Source of the DNA: Promethearchaeota archaeon
GTDB taxonomy: Archaea; Asgardarchaeota; Lokiarchaeia; Sigynarchaeales; SOKP01
DNA: 19,774 nt
Reading direction: 5' to 3'
Assembly (NCBI GenBank): GCA_004524515.1
Contig: SDNV01000048.1
Span: 1 to 19,774 of the forward strand
A program made the position numbers and the translations under genes. This document shows, piece by piece, positions 7,375-15,258 of the stretch (position 1 is its first letter; each line of letters begins with the position of its first letter). The notes under the pieces are model-generated. The model made no database searches. It saw only the letters and a program-made list of their open reading frames with translations, and had not been told where the DNA came from.

Positions 7375-7730
7375 TTTAATCAATTTTTTTGATTTGTTAA
7401 TAATAGTATTACCTACCAATATTTAAATCTCTCGTTAATAGATAATAATATGAAAAGATTGTGAAACAATATGATCGGTTTTCTCGGAAAATATAATTAA
7501 CTTCATAAAAAGGGAGAAAATGATCGTTGGAAATTCAGTATGAAAAAATTAGAATGTAGTATGAAACTTTGGAATTTTATCATTTTTGTATAGAAAGAAC
7601 CTATTAAAAAGAAAATTAGAGAAATAAAAAGTATTAATTTATCTTAAACCATATCAATCATTAGAAAATTAAACATTTATTATTTGAATTGAAAAAGAAA
7701 GTAAAGACTAATCAAAGCTGAATATTAAAG
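7375..7730. other. Divergent intergenic region, 356 bases
   Basis: The region separates the minus-strand peptide/radical SAM genes from the plus-strand metallo-beta-lactamase gene. It holds the peptide gene's TATA-like box near 7419-7428. A weaker AT-rich stretch near 7672-7682 may serve the other gene. A 17-codon frame at about 7540-7593 is too short to support as a gene. No strong repeat or RNA fold was seen. Confidence 0.5.
7419..7428 (-). promoter_or_regulatory. TATA-like box for the cysteine-rich peptide gene
   Basis: On the minus strand this reads ATTTAAATAT, centred about 50 bases before the ATG at 7374. That spacing is nearly the same as for the TATA-like box of the gene at 335. Initiation about 25 bases downstream would leave a leader of about 23 bases before the 7374 start, which supports the longer form of the peptide. 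Confidence 0.45.
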
Positions 7731-9653
7731 ATGGCTTTTACTAAATTATTTAATAATATTTATAGGTTTCAGGATTATGTTAATGTTTACGCAATTAAAA
7801 GTGGCACTAAAGCAATTCTCATAGATTTTGGTTCTGGAGAGGTATTGGATCATTTATCTGAAATCGGAATTGAAGAGGTAGAATATATTCTACATACCCA
7901 TTACCATCGTGATCAATGTTTTGGGGATAAAAGAGCCTTAGAAAAAAGCATTAAGATTGGTGTACCAGATAAGGAGAAGAAGTTATTTTTAGAAGCGGAA
8001 AAATTCTGGAAGATGAAATCGTATTATGATATCTATTTTTTTAAGCCAACGTTTTTTGTATCTACGTATAATATTCCTGTAGAATTAACTTTCAAAGATG
8101 GAGAGGAATTCGAATGGGAGAATTACAAATTGAAAATACTGGAAACCTCTGGTCATACTACGGGAAGTGTGTCTTATTTATTAGAGGTTGATGGGAAAAA
8201 AGTGGCTTTCACGGGAGATTTGATCCATTCAGGAGGCAAAGTAATAACATACTATGATTTACAATATATTTATAATGATAGTGGGGAAAATGGAATCGTC
8301 CGGTCTTTTGAATCCTTTAAAAAACTTCTGGAATATCAACCTGATGTGCTATTACCCTCTCATGGTGATATAATCGAGGACCCTCGTAGCGAAATTAAAG
8401 CGTTAGTGGCCAGATTTGAACGGGCAAGAAATATCTTTTCTTCAAGAAACGCTAGTATTGAGCATATGTTTACAGAACAACAAGAACAACAAGGAATCCC
8501 AATGGTAAATCTTGAAGAGTTTTTTCCAAGTATTATACATAAAGGATTTAGCCCACCTTATATAGTGAAAGGAAGCCATGAGAATTGTATATTGATAGAT
8601 TTTGCGGGATGTAGTTTTTTTGGCTATACGGAAGATCAATTAGATAAAATGTTAGAGGAAAACAATATAAAGACTATTGATTTTGTTATCCCTACACACT
8701 ATCATGATGATCACACGGCAGGATTTAGCCTTTTGCAGAAAAGAGGAATTAAAATATATGCTTTAGAAAATATTGCTAAGATTTTGGAAAATCCTACACA
8801 TTTTCGAATTGGTTGTTTAGCTGAGACTCCTATAAAAGTGGATAGGGTATTAAAAGACGGGGAGATTTTAAAATGGGATGATACTCAATTCCAAGTTTTT
8901 CATTTTCCAGGTCAAACAGAATACCACATGGGAATGTTTGGCAAGGTTGACGGAAAAAGCATATTTTGGACAGGAGACAGTATTTCAGCGCAACTCTGGG
9001 ACAACAGGAGTAATAGTATGAACTGTATAAACCATTGCCAATTTGGGGAAAATGTAGGACATATGAAATGTGCGGAGATTCTATTAAAATGCAATCCAGA
9101 ATATTTAGCGATAAGCCATTATGGAATTATTAAAGTATATCGGGAACATTTAGAAGAATATAAAAAGTATGTTTCGGAGTATGAACCAATTGTTGCTGAG
9201 ATTGTGGCCCAGGAAGACGCAAATATGGGTTATGATCCTAATTGGATAGGTTTCAAACCAATTCGAGTAATAACCTCCCCGGGAAGCCAATTTAAAACCA
9301 ATTTAGTAGTTCGGAACTATCTTAACAAAACATCTTCAATAGAAGTTGAGTTAAATCTTCCTGAGAATTGGGAGGCAGAAAAGGCAAAATTTCCTTATGA
9401 AATTGCACCAAAGAAATTTGAGGAAATTCCTATTACTATAAAAATTCCTAAAAATGAAGATCCAAATGGAAGAACAATAATAACTGCTAATATTATATGG
9501 AATGGGGTCAATCTTGGACCATTTCCAGACTTAATGGTTGATCATGGATATAATCCTTCAAAACCATGGAGTGGTTGGACACCTGACGAAAAATCCAATT
9601 TAGTAATGTGGATCTTTAAACATATTCGTAGGGACAATAAATTTTTCAGTTAA
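7731..9653 (+). CDS. Tandem metallo-beta-lactamase-fold hydrolase with C-terminal beta-rich domain
   Basis: The 640-residue protein contains two metallo-beta-lactamase domains and an extra C-terminal domain. Domain 1 (about 1-235) has T-H-Y-H-R-D-Q (His57, His59, Asp61, Gln62), S-G-H-T (His142), T-G-D (Asp163) and S-H-G-D (His211); Gln replaces the usual last His of HxHxDH. Domain 2 (about 260-485) has T-H-Y-H-D-D-H (His323, His325, Asp327, His328), T-G-D (Asp416) and I-S-H (His463), but P-G-Q-T replaces the usual P-G-H-T. Each site therefore lacks one standard metal ligand, although His399 is near the second change. Residues about 505-605 look like a beta-sandwich of the NEW3/CARDB type. No signal peptide is seen, so it acts in the cytoplasm. 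The substrate is unknown. It is divergent from the peptide/radical SAM genes, and a link to them is inference. Confidence 0.8.
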   Translation: MAFTKLFNNIYRFQDYVNVYAIKSGTKAILIDFGSGEVLDHLSEIGIEEVEYILHTHYHRDQCFGDKRALEKSIKIGVPDKEKKLFLEAEKFWKMKSYYDIYFFKPTFFVSTYNIPVELTFKDGEEFEWENYKLKILETSGHTTGSVSYLLEVDGKKVAFTGDLIHSGGKVITYYDLQYIYNDSGENGIVRSFESFKKLLEYQPDVLLPSHGDIIEDPRSEIKALVARFERARNIFSSRNASIEHMFTEQQEQQGIPMVNLEEFFPSIIHKGFSPPYIVKGSHENCILIDFAGCSFFGYTEDQLDKMLEENNIKTIDFVIPTHYHDDHTAGFSLLQKRGIKIYALENIAKILENPTHFRIGCLAETPIKVDRVLKDGEILKWDDTQFQVFHFPGQTEYHMGMFGKVDGKSIFWTGDSISAQLWDNRSNSMNCINHCQFGENVGHMKCAEILLKCNPEYLAISHYGIIKVYREHLEEYKKYVSEYEPIVAEIVAQEDANMGYDPNWIGFKPIRVITSPGSQFKTNLVVRNYLNKTSSIEVELNLPENWEAEKAKFPYEIAPKKFEEIPITIKIPKNEDPNGRTIITANIIWNGVNLGPFPDLMVDHGYNPSKPWSGWTPDEKSNLVMWIFKHIRRDNKFFS

Positions 9654-9769
9654 AATATTTATAAATTAAACGATTAAAATAGGTTAAAATTCAATATATA
9701 CTCATAGAATTTCATTTATTTTTTATTAGAAGAACTAATTTTAATGCTCATTGCTAGTTAGATTATAGA

Positions 9770-10117
9770 ATGATAGTCCTAAATATATTAAAGGTATTTC
9801 AAGGAGATCGGGAATTTCCTGAAGCAGAATATCCAGAGAACAATATATTCGATCAAATTCCTGGTTTTGGGAACACTTATTTATTTCTAATATTAATCTT
9901 TATAGTATGGTTTGCGATTGGAATTATTTTGGCTTACTTTGTAAATAGAGATCTTCGAAAGAGAGAAGTTTCGGGAATCCCTTATATTATTCTTACACTA
10001 TTAATAAACATAGTCGGATTATCCATATATCTTTTGGTACGATATAATGAAAAATGTGCGTTAGAAGAAGATGAGGCTGCCTGTTTATTAGATAATGAGA
10101 TAGAGGATAGTTCTTAA
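9770..10117 (+). CDS. Small two-helix membrane protein (PLDc_N-like)
   Basis: A 115-residue protein with two membrane helices, about residues 36-58 and 70-92. They are joined by a charged loop, N-R-D-L-R-K-R-E-V-S-G-I-P. The second helix ends I-V-G-L-S-I-Y-L-L-V-R-Y. The helix, basic loop, helix, G-x-x-x-Y-L-L-x-R pattern resembles the short phospholipase D N-terminal type membrane domain found alone in many prokaryotes. The tail (about 96-115) is strongly acidic and has two cysteines, Cys96 and Cys105. It lies 116 bases after the metallo-beta-lactamase gene on the same strand and probably has its own promoter. Function is unknown. Confidence 0.6.
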   Translation: MIVLNILKVFQGDREFPEAEYPENNIFDQIPGFGNTYLFLILIFIVWFAIGIILAYFVNRDLRKREVSGIPYIILTLLINIVGLSIYLLVRYNEKCALEEDEAACLLDNEIEDSS

Positions 10118-10186
10118 ATTACCGGAATCTAATCAATAATGACTGACAAAAATAGTACATTTATTAATTAATAATTTTAGAAAAAT

Positions 10187-10726
10187 TTATTCTTCTTTTC
10201 TAATAATATAGAGATATTCAATAGTTTTAAAGAGATCTTCTTTAAACTCCTCAAAGCCTTCACCAGTTAACGCGGAGACCTCATAATAGGTCATATTATT
10301 CTCATTAGCAAATTCTATAGCATGTTGTCTGTCAACCACTCGATTTAAAGCATCAATTTTATTAGCTAGTAAAAAGTATGACACTTCTACGTTCTTGGGA
10401 ATTAACATTAGCCATGATTTAAGATTCATAAAAGAACTATATCTATCAACCGTAAACATAAAAATAATGATAGTGGCTCCCTGAAAAAAATCATCTTGAA
10501 TTTTCCGGAACTGTTCTTGACCCCCTAAATCCCACAGCTGACAATCAATAGGCTGATAACTCTTAATAGTTACACTCTGAAAGTCAATCCCCGGAGTCAT
10601 TTGGAGTTCTTCATTGATTTTAAGGTTTCCTGCGAGTCGTTTAGCAGTCGAAGTTTTTCCAACTGCGCCATCCCCTGCAATAACTATTTTAAATGATTCT
10701 TTTTTAATATAGTCATCAATAGTCAT
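10187..10726 (-). CDS. Ras/Rab-like small GTPase
   Basis: The 179-residue protein has all five guanine-nucleotide motifs of the Ras superfamily: G1 G-D-G-A-V-G-K-T (18-25), G2 Thr44 in the switch I stretch M-T-P-G-I-D-F, G3 W-D-L-G-G-Q-E (65-71), G4 N-K-I-D (122-125) and G5 S-A-L (151-153). Gln70 in G3 is the usual catalytic glutamine. It therefore binds and hydrolyses GTP and acts as a cytoplasmic switch. There is no C-terminal cysteine for prenylation (the end is R-K-E-E), so membrane attachment by that route is unlikely. Large families of such GTPases mark Asgard archaea. The ATG is preceded by GGAG seven bases upstream. The gene stands alone on the minus strand. Confidence 0.92.
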   Translation of the reverse strand: MTIDDYIKKESFKIVIAGDGAVGKTSTAKRLAGNLKINEELQMTPGIDFQSVTIKSYQPIDCQLWDLGGQEQFRKIQDDFFQGATIIIFMFTVDRYSSFMNLKSWLMLIPKNVEVSYFLLANKIDALNRVVDRQHAIEFANENNMTYYEVSALTGEGFEEFKEDLFKTIEYLYIIRKEE

Positions 10727-11138
10727 TAAATTTCTCCAACGGGGTTTGTCTTTAAATAATAAGAGTATTATGAACTTATTAGAATAGATCTTAATTAGTA
10801 ATAATTTATTAACTAAAGTGAATAAATTCTCCTTTATCTGTTTTACGTTTTATATATACATATAAAATAGACCCAGATTAGAAGATGGTATCCTTCTAAG
10901 AATTTTGGTAATACTAATCCGAGGGGTAATAATCAAGGGGAATTTGTTTATTATAGTTTATAGTCCAATTTAAAAGCGTTAGACAGAATTTTATCAAAAT
11001 AAAAAGAAATATTACCGAAACTATATTAGATTTTTAACGTTCTAAAAAAAAGAAAAAAATTAAAATAATTAAAATTGTAATATCAATTTTTACTTCTTAA
11101 TTGATTCGATTTAAAATTTGATACGTGGCATAAAAGGA
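10727..11138. other. 412-base intergenic region between the GTPase and trmY
   Basis: The GTPase Shine-Dalgarno (GGAG, minus strand, 10734-10737) and a TATA-like stretch near 10752-10760 lie at the left end. A second TATA-rich stretch (about 10849-10866) precedes a segment able to form hairpins (10871-10927). GGTAATA occurs twice (10907-10913 and 10925-10931), and its reverse complement lies at 11010-11016. No open reading frame of note is present. The right end is A-rich. Confidence 0.5.
10871..10927 (+). other. Possible structured RNA element or operator upstream of trmY
   Basis: Two alternative pairings can be read. One is a hairpin of TTAGAAG (10878-10884) with CTTCTAA (10893-10899). The other is a longer stem of ACCC (10871-10874) with GGGT (10924-10927) and GATTAG (10876-10881) with CTAATC (10914-10919). 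The two share bases and exclude each other. A TATA-rich stretch just upstream could start a transcript here. It matches no riboswitch or small RNA class I know. Confidence 0.3.
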
Positions 11139-11744
11139 ATGCCTAAATTATTTTTCATTTATTCAGCAACAGTTAACATAACTCATTATACAATAAAAGA
11201 TATCCCAGGATCATCAGGTAGATTAGACGTAATATCTCGTTGTATTTTAGCCGCGTTATTCGGGGATAGCGAAAATAATTTTGATAAAGATATACAGGTT
11301 TGGGTGTTTTTAGAAAACTATGGGACTTTTATTTTTGATAGCAATTTGCTAAATTTCGAGAATTTTCCCAAAAATGAAATAAAACTTACAGATTATTTTG
11401 TGGATTACATTAAACGCAAGAATGGTATAATAAAATCTAAAGCTAATCCTTTTCTATCAGTAAAAGTTTCCAATCAAGATATTATAAGTGTTGTTAAAGA
11501 GTTATTAAAATTGAACTATGGTGTATACCTCTTACATGAAAAGGGGGATGACTTTTTTGAATATCTTGATAGTATTATTTTAGAAAACAAAATTGTATTT
11601 ATAATAGGAAATCAAATTGGTGACATCATGAAGTTGAAGGAATTAAAGGAGTTAAATATTCCGAAACTTAAGTTAGGAACTCGAATCTATTTAGCTTCAT
11701 CTATAATAAGACTAATAAAGTTAAGTATTTCCACTTTTAGATAA
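11139..11744 (+). CDS. trmY: tRNA (pseudouridine(54)-N(1))-methyltransferase TrmY
   Basis: This 201-residue protein matches the archaeal TrmY family (SPOUT fold). The N-terminal region has I-K-D-I-P-G-S-S-G-R-L-D-V-I-S-R-C-I-L-A-A-L-F, the hallmark D-x-P-G-x-x-G-R-x-D-x-x-x-R-C motif. The C-terminal knot has V-F-I-I-G-N-Q-I-G-D and L-G-T-R-I-Y-L-A-S. TrmY uses S-adenosylmethionine to methylate N1 of pseudouridine 54 in the T loop of archaeal tRNAs. I chose the ATG at 11139 because the family normally starts just before the first strand (M-P-K-L-F-F-I-Y). A TTG at 11118 would add seven residues and has no clear ribosome binding site. It may be the first gene of a loose plus-strand group with the phosphatidyltransferase and S26e. 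Confidence 0.85.
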   Translation: MPKLFFIYSATVNITHYTIKDIPGSSGRLDVISRCILAALFGDSENNFDKDIQVWVFLENYGTFIFDSNLLNFENFPKNEIKLTDYFVDYIKRKNGIIKSKANPFLSVKVSNQDIISVVKELLKLNYGVYLLHEKGDDFFEYLDSIILENKIVFIIGNQIGDIMKLKELKELNIPKLKLGTRIYLASSIIRLIKLSISTFR

Positions 11745-11823
11745 TAAATTTTTTATTTTAAGTACTTCTACCAATAATAATCCAAAATATAATCGTTTGA
11801 TAAATAAATAGAATTTTAGTGAA

Positions 11824-12543
11824 ATGCAACTTCCAGAAAAAAGAATCCACCAGAAGGAAATTTTATACAAGTATAACAAATATATTGACACCCCAGTTAA
11901 ATTTTTAATTAAACATCATATTAGTCCTAATAAAATTAGCTTGATTGGATTTATAATCTCATTAACTGTTGCATTTTTAATAGCGATAGGTGGGGTTTAT
12001 TTTTCATTTTGGTTTGCTTGGATTATACCCTTTTTGATGGGATTGGCTGGTGCGTTTGATTTATTTGATGGAGAGGTTGCAAGGAGAACTCATAAAGAAA
12101 CCAAAGCGGGAGCATTTTTGGATTCAAATTTAGACCGAATTTCTGATGCTATTTTTGTTTTGGGCTTGATTTATGGTGGATTAATTAATTATCTATTTGG
12201 ATATATTATAGTATTTTTAGTGATTATGATTTCTTACACTCGTTCAAGAGCGGAAAATGAGGGAGTGATCATGAAAGGAATAGGATTTATGGAAAGAGCA
12301 GAGAGGATAATATTCCTATTAGTTGTCTTGCTTTTTGAAATGTGGTTTTATTTTTTAACCTTATTATTCTTAGGTTCTCCAATAACCATTTTAATTCCAT
12401 TTATTACTAGAATACCCGTAACCCCCATTTTTCTCATTTCAATAATAATATATACCATAGCACTAATAATTACTGTTGCTCAGAGAATAATTTATACTTT
12501 CATAACCTTAAAGAATCAAAACCCTAAGAATAAAAAAAATTAA
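11824..12543 (+). CDS. CDP-alcohol phosphatidyltransferase family protein
   Basis: The 239-residue membrane enzyme has the family motif D-x2-D-G-x2-A-R-x8-G-x3-D-x3-D in full: Asp79, Asp82, Gly83, Ala86, Arg87, Gly96, Asp100 and Asp104. About six hydrophobic helices follow or flank it (for example about 38-58, 62-78, 105-135 and 155-175). These enzymes displace CMP from a CDP-activated lipid by an alcohol to make polar membrane lipids, with the site at the cytoplasmic face. In archaea the activated lipid is CDP-archaeol and the products include archaetidylinositol phosphate and archaetidylglycerol phosphate. The sequence alone does not tell which alcohol is used here. It begins 79 bases after trmY. 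Confidence 0.88.
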   Translation: MQLPEKRIHQKEILYKYNKYIDTPVKFLIKHHISPNKISLIGFIISLTVAFLIAIGGVYFSFWFAWIIPFLMGLAGAFDLFDGEVARRTHKETKAGAFLDSNLDRISDAIFVLGLIYGGLINYLFGYIIVFLVIMISYTRSRAENEGVIMKGIGFMERAERIIFLLVVLLFEMWFYFLTLLFLGSPITILIPFITRIPVTPIFLISIIIYTIALIITVAQRIIYTFITLKNQNPKNKKN

Positions 12544-12603
12544 TTTCTAACGGGAACATATTATTATTAATCAATTCCTAACGACTAAACTTATAAGAAT
12601 AAA

Positions 12604-12612
12604 TTATTTAAA
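12604..12612 (+). promoter_or_regulatory. TATA-like box upstream of S26e
   Basis: TTATTTAAA lies about 70 bases before the proposed ATT start. Initiation about 25 bases downstream would give a leader of 40-50 bases that includes the Shine-Dalgarno sequence, so this mRNA would be leadered. Confidence 0.35.
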
Positions 12613-12667
12613 GTTTGTCAAATTCAAAATTTTAGAGATTAGAAGAATAGATAGCAATTACTGAAAA

Positions 12668-12673
12668 GGAGGT
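12668..12673 (+). promoter_or_regulatory. Strong Shine-Dalgarno site that decides the ATT start of S26e
   Basis: GGAGGT ends seven bases before the ATT at 12681, the usual best spacing. It is the strongest ribosome binding site I noticed in the window. No ATG, GTG or TTG lies in frame between it and an upstream in-frame TAG at 12648-12650. Confidence 0.8.
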
Positions 12674-12680
12674 TATCACG

Positions 12681-12956
12681 ATTCCAAAAAAGCGAAAATC
12701 TGGAGGCAAGACCGGCAGCAGTAAGGGAAATTACAATAAAGTTCAATGTAGTAAATGCGGTCGTTTTGTTGCGAGAAGTAAGGCTAAGGCAGTTACTCGT
12801 AGAACTTCACTTGTGGATGCTCGGATGTATGGTGAATTAAAAAAGGCCGGTACCATTATTATGTCTGGGCAGAATAAGAAATACTATTGTATAAGCTGTG
12901 CCATACATAGCCATCAAATAAGTCAACGCGATAAAAATTTGCGTAAAGGGGATTAA
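12681..12956 (+). CDS. rps26e: Small-subunit ribosomal protein S26e, with an ATT start codon
   Basis: The 91-residue protein is a clear S26e: basic N-terminus (P-K-K-R-K-S-G-G-K), zinc-binding C-S-K-C (Cys23, Cys26), the A-K-A-V-T-R-R conserved stretch, and Y-Y-C-I-S-C-A-I-H-S (Cys70, Cys73). S26e sits at the mRNA exit channel of the 30S subunit near the 3' end of 16S rRNA. It is found in eukaryotes and some archaea. Homologues start M-P-K-K-R-K; here the codon in the Met position is ATT. The frame upstream runs to a TAG at 12648-12650 with no ATG, GTG or TTG, and the first in-frame ATG is at residue 49, inside the domain. GGAGGT seven bases upstream supports ATT. A sequencing error (ATG read as ATT) is the alternative. 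The gene looks less AT-biased than its neighbours. Confidence 0.93.
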   Translation: MPKKRKSGGKTGSSKGNYNKVQCSKCGRFVARSKAKAVTRRTSLVDARMYGELKKAGTIIMSGQNKKYYCISCAIHSHQISQRDKNLRKGD

Positions 12957-12988
12957 AAATTAAATAATTTTTAATTATTAAAGAAGAA

Positions 12989-13004
12989 TCCCCCTTTTTC
13001 TTTC
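12989..13004 (+). terminator. C/T-rich tract after S26e
   Basis: A run of C residues followed by T5-C-T3 begins 33 bases after the S26e stop and fits archaeal termination. An inverted repeat further on (TGCATG at 13016-13021, CATGCA at 13032-13037) lies between this gene and the convergent PIN-domain gene. Confidence 0.45.
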
Positions 13005-13104
13005 ATAAATAAATCTGCATGATTTTTAAAGCATGCAAAAAAATAAAACATTTAATTTAATTAGTGTTATTTATATAAATTAAGAGTTATTAAATATGAT
13101 TTTT

Positions 13105-15102
13105 TTAAAGATTCAGTTGTTTGAAAAAAGAGGGTAAAGTATAAACAATTTCGCATTCATCTTTGGCAGTGACTTCAATAATCGCCCGTATAAGAAATTC
13201 ATCCTTTAATTCCTCATCAGGTTCATAAATTTTAACTTTACATGTCGGTTTTAATTTAAGGGAATAATTCTCGGCTATACCTGTAATATTTTCATCGGTT
13301 TTAACCTTCATCCCCAGCAAACCTAATTCATAATGGGATACAATAAATAGAACTTGATTTTGCTTAGCATTATCCAATTTCTCGAAATGAACGACTTCTA
13401 AATAATCTTCTTTTAACTCATCAGGAAGTTTTGAAAAGGGAATATTTTTTTTCTTTCCGGTCATGTGAGGAAATGGGGTATAAAATAGAATATTAAAGCT
13501 AGATATTTTTTTGATTTGTTCATTATATTTTTCTACATTTTTAATAGAATATGCTTTGTCAAGTAAGACATCTAATTTATCAACCATGCTATCCTCGGTG
13601 GAATATCCATTTAATACTGTAGCAATATAAGCTCTCTTTAGTTTTTCTATTAAAATATCACTTTTAAAGGTTAATTTGTAATCAATACTTATTTCTAAAG
13701 CTTCATTATAAAGGTTCGCAGCAATTTGAGAGTGTCCCAGAGCTAAAAAATAATCTCCGAGTTCGCTAAATACTACAATAGCATCTAAAAAATTTTCCTC
13801 AAGATCCATTGTGGAAATTTCCCCCATTATATTTATCGCGGTATTTCTATCATCTCCTTGAATGTAGATAGCTATTGCTTTCCCTATAAGACATTTAAGT
13901 TTTAACTTATCATCTTTATATATTTCCGCTAATTCTTCTGTAAAATTATACTGCATGATAGCGCTTTGATATAAACCGTGGAATAATAAGATTAAAGCTT
14001 TTACATAATTGAGTGTGAGGCAAGTTTTAAAATTATGAATAATTGTAGAAAATAAGGCAGCCCGTTCTAAGGAGTCAATCGAAGTACTAATCCGACCTAA
14101 AGAAACTAACAAAAATGCTCTTAAAAACTCCATTTTACTAATTTCTGAACATATTAACTGCTCAACAATCTTATAATCTTTAAATCTCTCTAATTGTCCA
14201 GATGCTAATTGAAGTAAGGACACTAAAAATCCATTTCCTTTTTTCAAAAACTTCACGGCTTCTTTAGTTTCGTTTTTAATGATTGCTTCTCTGGCTCGCT
14301 TGATATATTCACGGGAGATCTTCAAATTTTCAAGGAAAGTGAGAATTGTCTCAATCTTTTTTTCATCACTTTGAGGTAATTTTTGATTTTCAATATATTT
14401 TTCACATACTTCTAACTCATCAGCATATTTTGTTGCTCCGATTTCAAATCGTACTCCGGCATCAGGATTTACAATTTCAAGATCAGAAGATAGAATTGAA
14501 TCTTCTGTAACACTAATTGCCTTTTCAATTAACCAAGTTATCTTTTGTTCCGCAGGATAAATTTTGGAGCGTTCAATCATATAGCTTAATGTGTAATTTA
14601 AACTTTTCTGCCATATATTCTTAAAATAATTGCGCATTTGAGCCTTTGTCGCCGTTCTTTGAATTTTTAGAAGGAAACTTGAAAGAGTTAGAATATTAAA
14701 TTTACCCTTAAAGAGAAGGCTTGTATTTTTGGCTAATTTAAAATCATCTGTGACTAAATGCAGAGGATTTTTTTTATCTTCGTCCATTAGTTTTTTACCT
14801 AATGCTACAAGGGACAAATCAGGATCTTGGGCCGGAAATTTCACATTAAATTCTTTTAATTCATTTTTTACTTTATGAATCTCATTTTCCTCAATTTTTT
14901 CAACGTTTACAATTTTACGTAGCTTTTCTTTAAATGTGACAGGAGCCTTTATCTCCTCAAATACTACCTCAGAAATATAATATTGAAGCCCTAAATCTTT
15001 CGCTGCCCTATCTAAATTTTCCAGGATATTCTTTGCCTTTACTGAAAGCATACATATAAAAAAGTTGGCATCAAATACGATCCGTTCTTTTTTTGAGGAC
15101 AT
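13105..15102 (-). CDS. PIN-domain protein with helical (TPR-like) repeats
   Basis: I choose the ATG at 15102 (M-S-S-K-K-E-R-I-V-F-D-A-N), giving 665 residues; an in-frame ATG at 15183 would add 27 unlikely residues. Residues about 5-148 form a PIN-like nuclease domain with the expected acidic residues: Asp11, Glu49/Glu50, Asp93/Asp95 (A-Q-D-P-D-L) and Asp119/Asp120 (V-T-D-D-F). PIN domains use such residues to bind metal and cut RNA. Residues about 270-530 are long amphipathic helices of TPR-like type (for example G-H-S-Q-I-A-A-N-L-Y-N-E-A-L-E-I). The last 120 residues are strand-rich. There is no antitoxin gene next to it, so a VapC toxin role is unlikely. A cytoplasmic RNA-processing or ribosome-associated role is inference. 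Confidence 0.75.
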   Translation of the reverse strand: MSSKKERIVFDANFFICMLSVKAKNILENLDRAAKDLGLQYYISEVVFEEIKAPVTFKEKLRKIVNVEKIEENEIHKVKNELKEFNVKFPAQDPDLSLVALGKKLMDEDKKNPLHLVTDDFKLAKNTSLLFKGKFNILTLSSFLLKIQRTATKAQMRNYFKNIWQKSLNYTLSYMIERSKIYPAEQKITWLIEKAISVTEDSILSSDLEIVNPDAGVRFEIGATKYADELEVCEKYIENQKLPQSDEKKIETILTFLENLKISREYIKRAREAIIKNETKEAVKFLKKGNGFLVSLLQLASGQLERFKDYKIVEQLICSEISKMEFLRAFLLVSLGRISTSIDSLERAALFSTIIHNFKTCLTLNYVKALILLFHGLYQSAIMQYNFTEELAEIYKDDKLKLKCLIGKAIAIYIQGDDRNTAINIMGEISTMDLEENFLDAIVVFSELGDYFLALGHSQIAANLYNEALEISIDYKLTFKSDILIEKLKRAYIATVLNGYSTEDSMVDKLDVLLDKAYSIKNVEKYNEQIKKISSFNILFYTPFPHMTGKKKNIPFSKLPDELKEDYLEVVHFEKLDNAKQNQVLFIVSHYELGLLGMKVKTDENITGIAENYSLKLKPTCKVKIYEPDEELKDEFLIRAIIEVTAKDECEIVYTLPSFFKQLNL

Positions 15103-15258
15103 ATATTCAAAGTAATGCTTTGTAATGTTTAAAAATATATTATAAATATGTATAATAACTTTAATAATTTTTATTGAATTCACTATTGAGTAAGAAGAAG
15201 AGGTATATCTCTTAATTATTCCTTAATATTTAGTTATCTATTACGTTTTTATCCCAGT

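Noticed and set aside
7540..7593. 17-codon frame (MKKLECS...) in the divergent gap
   Set aside because: It is too short, has no cysteine repeat like the neighbouring peptide and no supporting signal.
8442..9094. Two antisense frames inside the metallo-beta-lactamase gene
   Set aside because: They are short, lie opposite conserved catalytic motifs and show no recognisable protein features.
11118..11138. TTG start for TrmY adding seven residues
   Set aside because: There is no ribosome binding site, and family members begin close to the first strand, which fits the ATG at 11139.
13016..13037. Inverted repeat TGCATG/CATGCA as a terminator for the PIN-domain gene
   Set aside because: On the minus strand the T tract precedes the repeat instead of following it, so it does not fit a terminator. 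It may be chance or a protein-binding site.
15103..15183. N-terminal 27-residue extension of the PIN-domain protein
   Set aside because: The extension is Ile/Asn/Tyr-rich AT-driven sequence, and the ATG at 15102 begins directly before the first PIN strand. The extension is more likely the 5' untranslated or promoter region.
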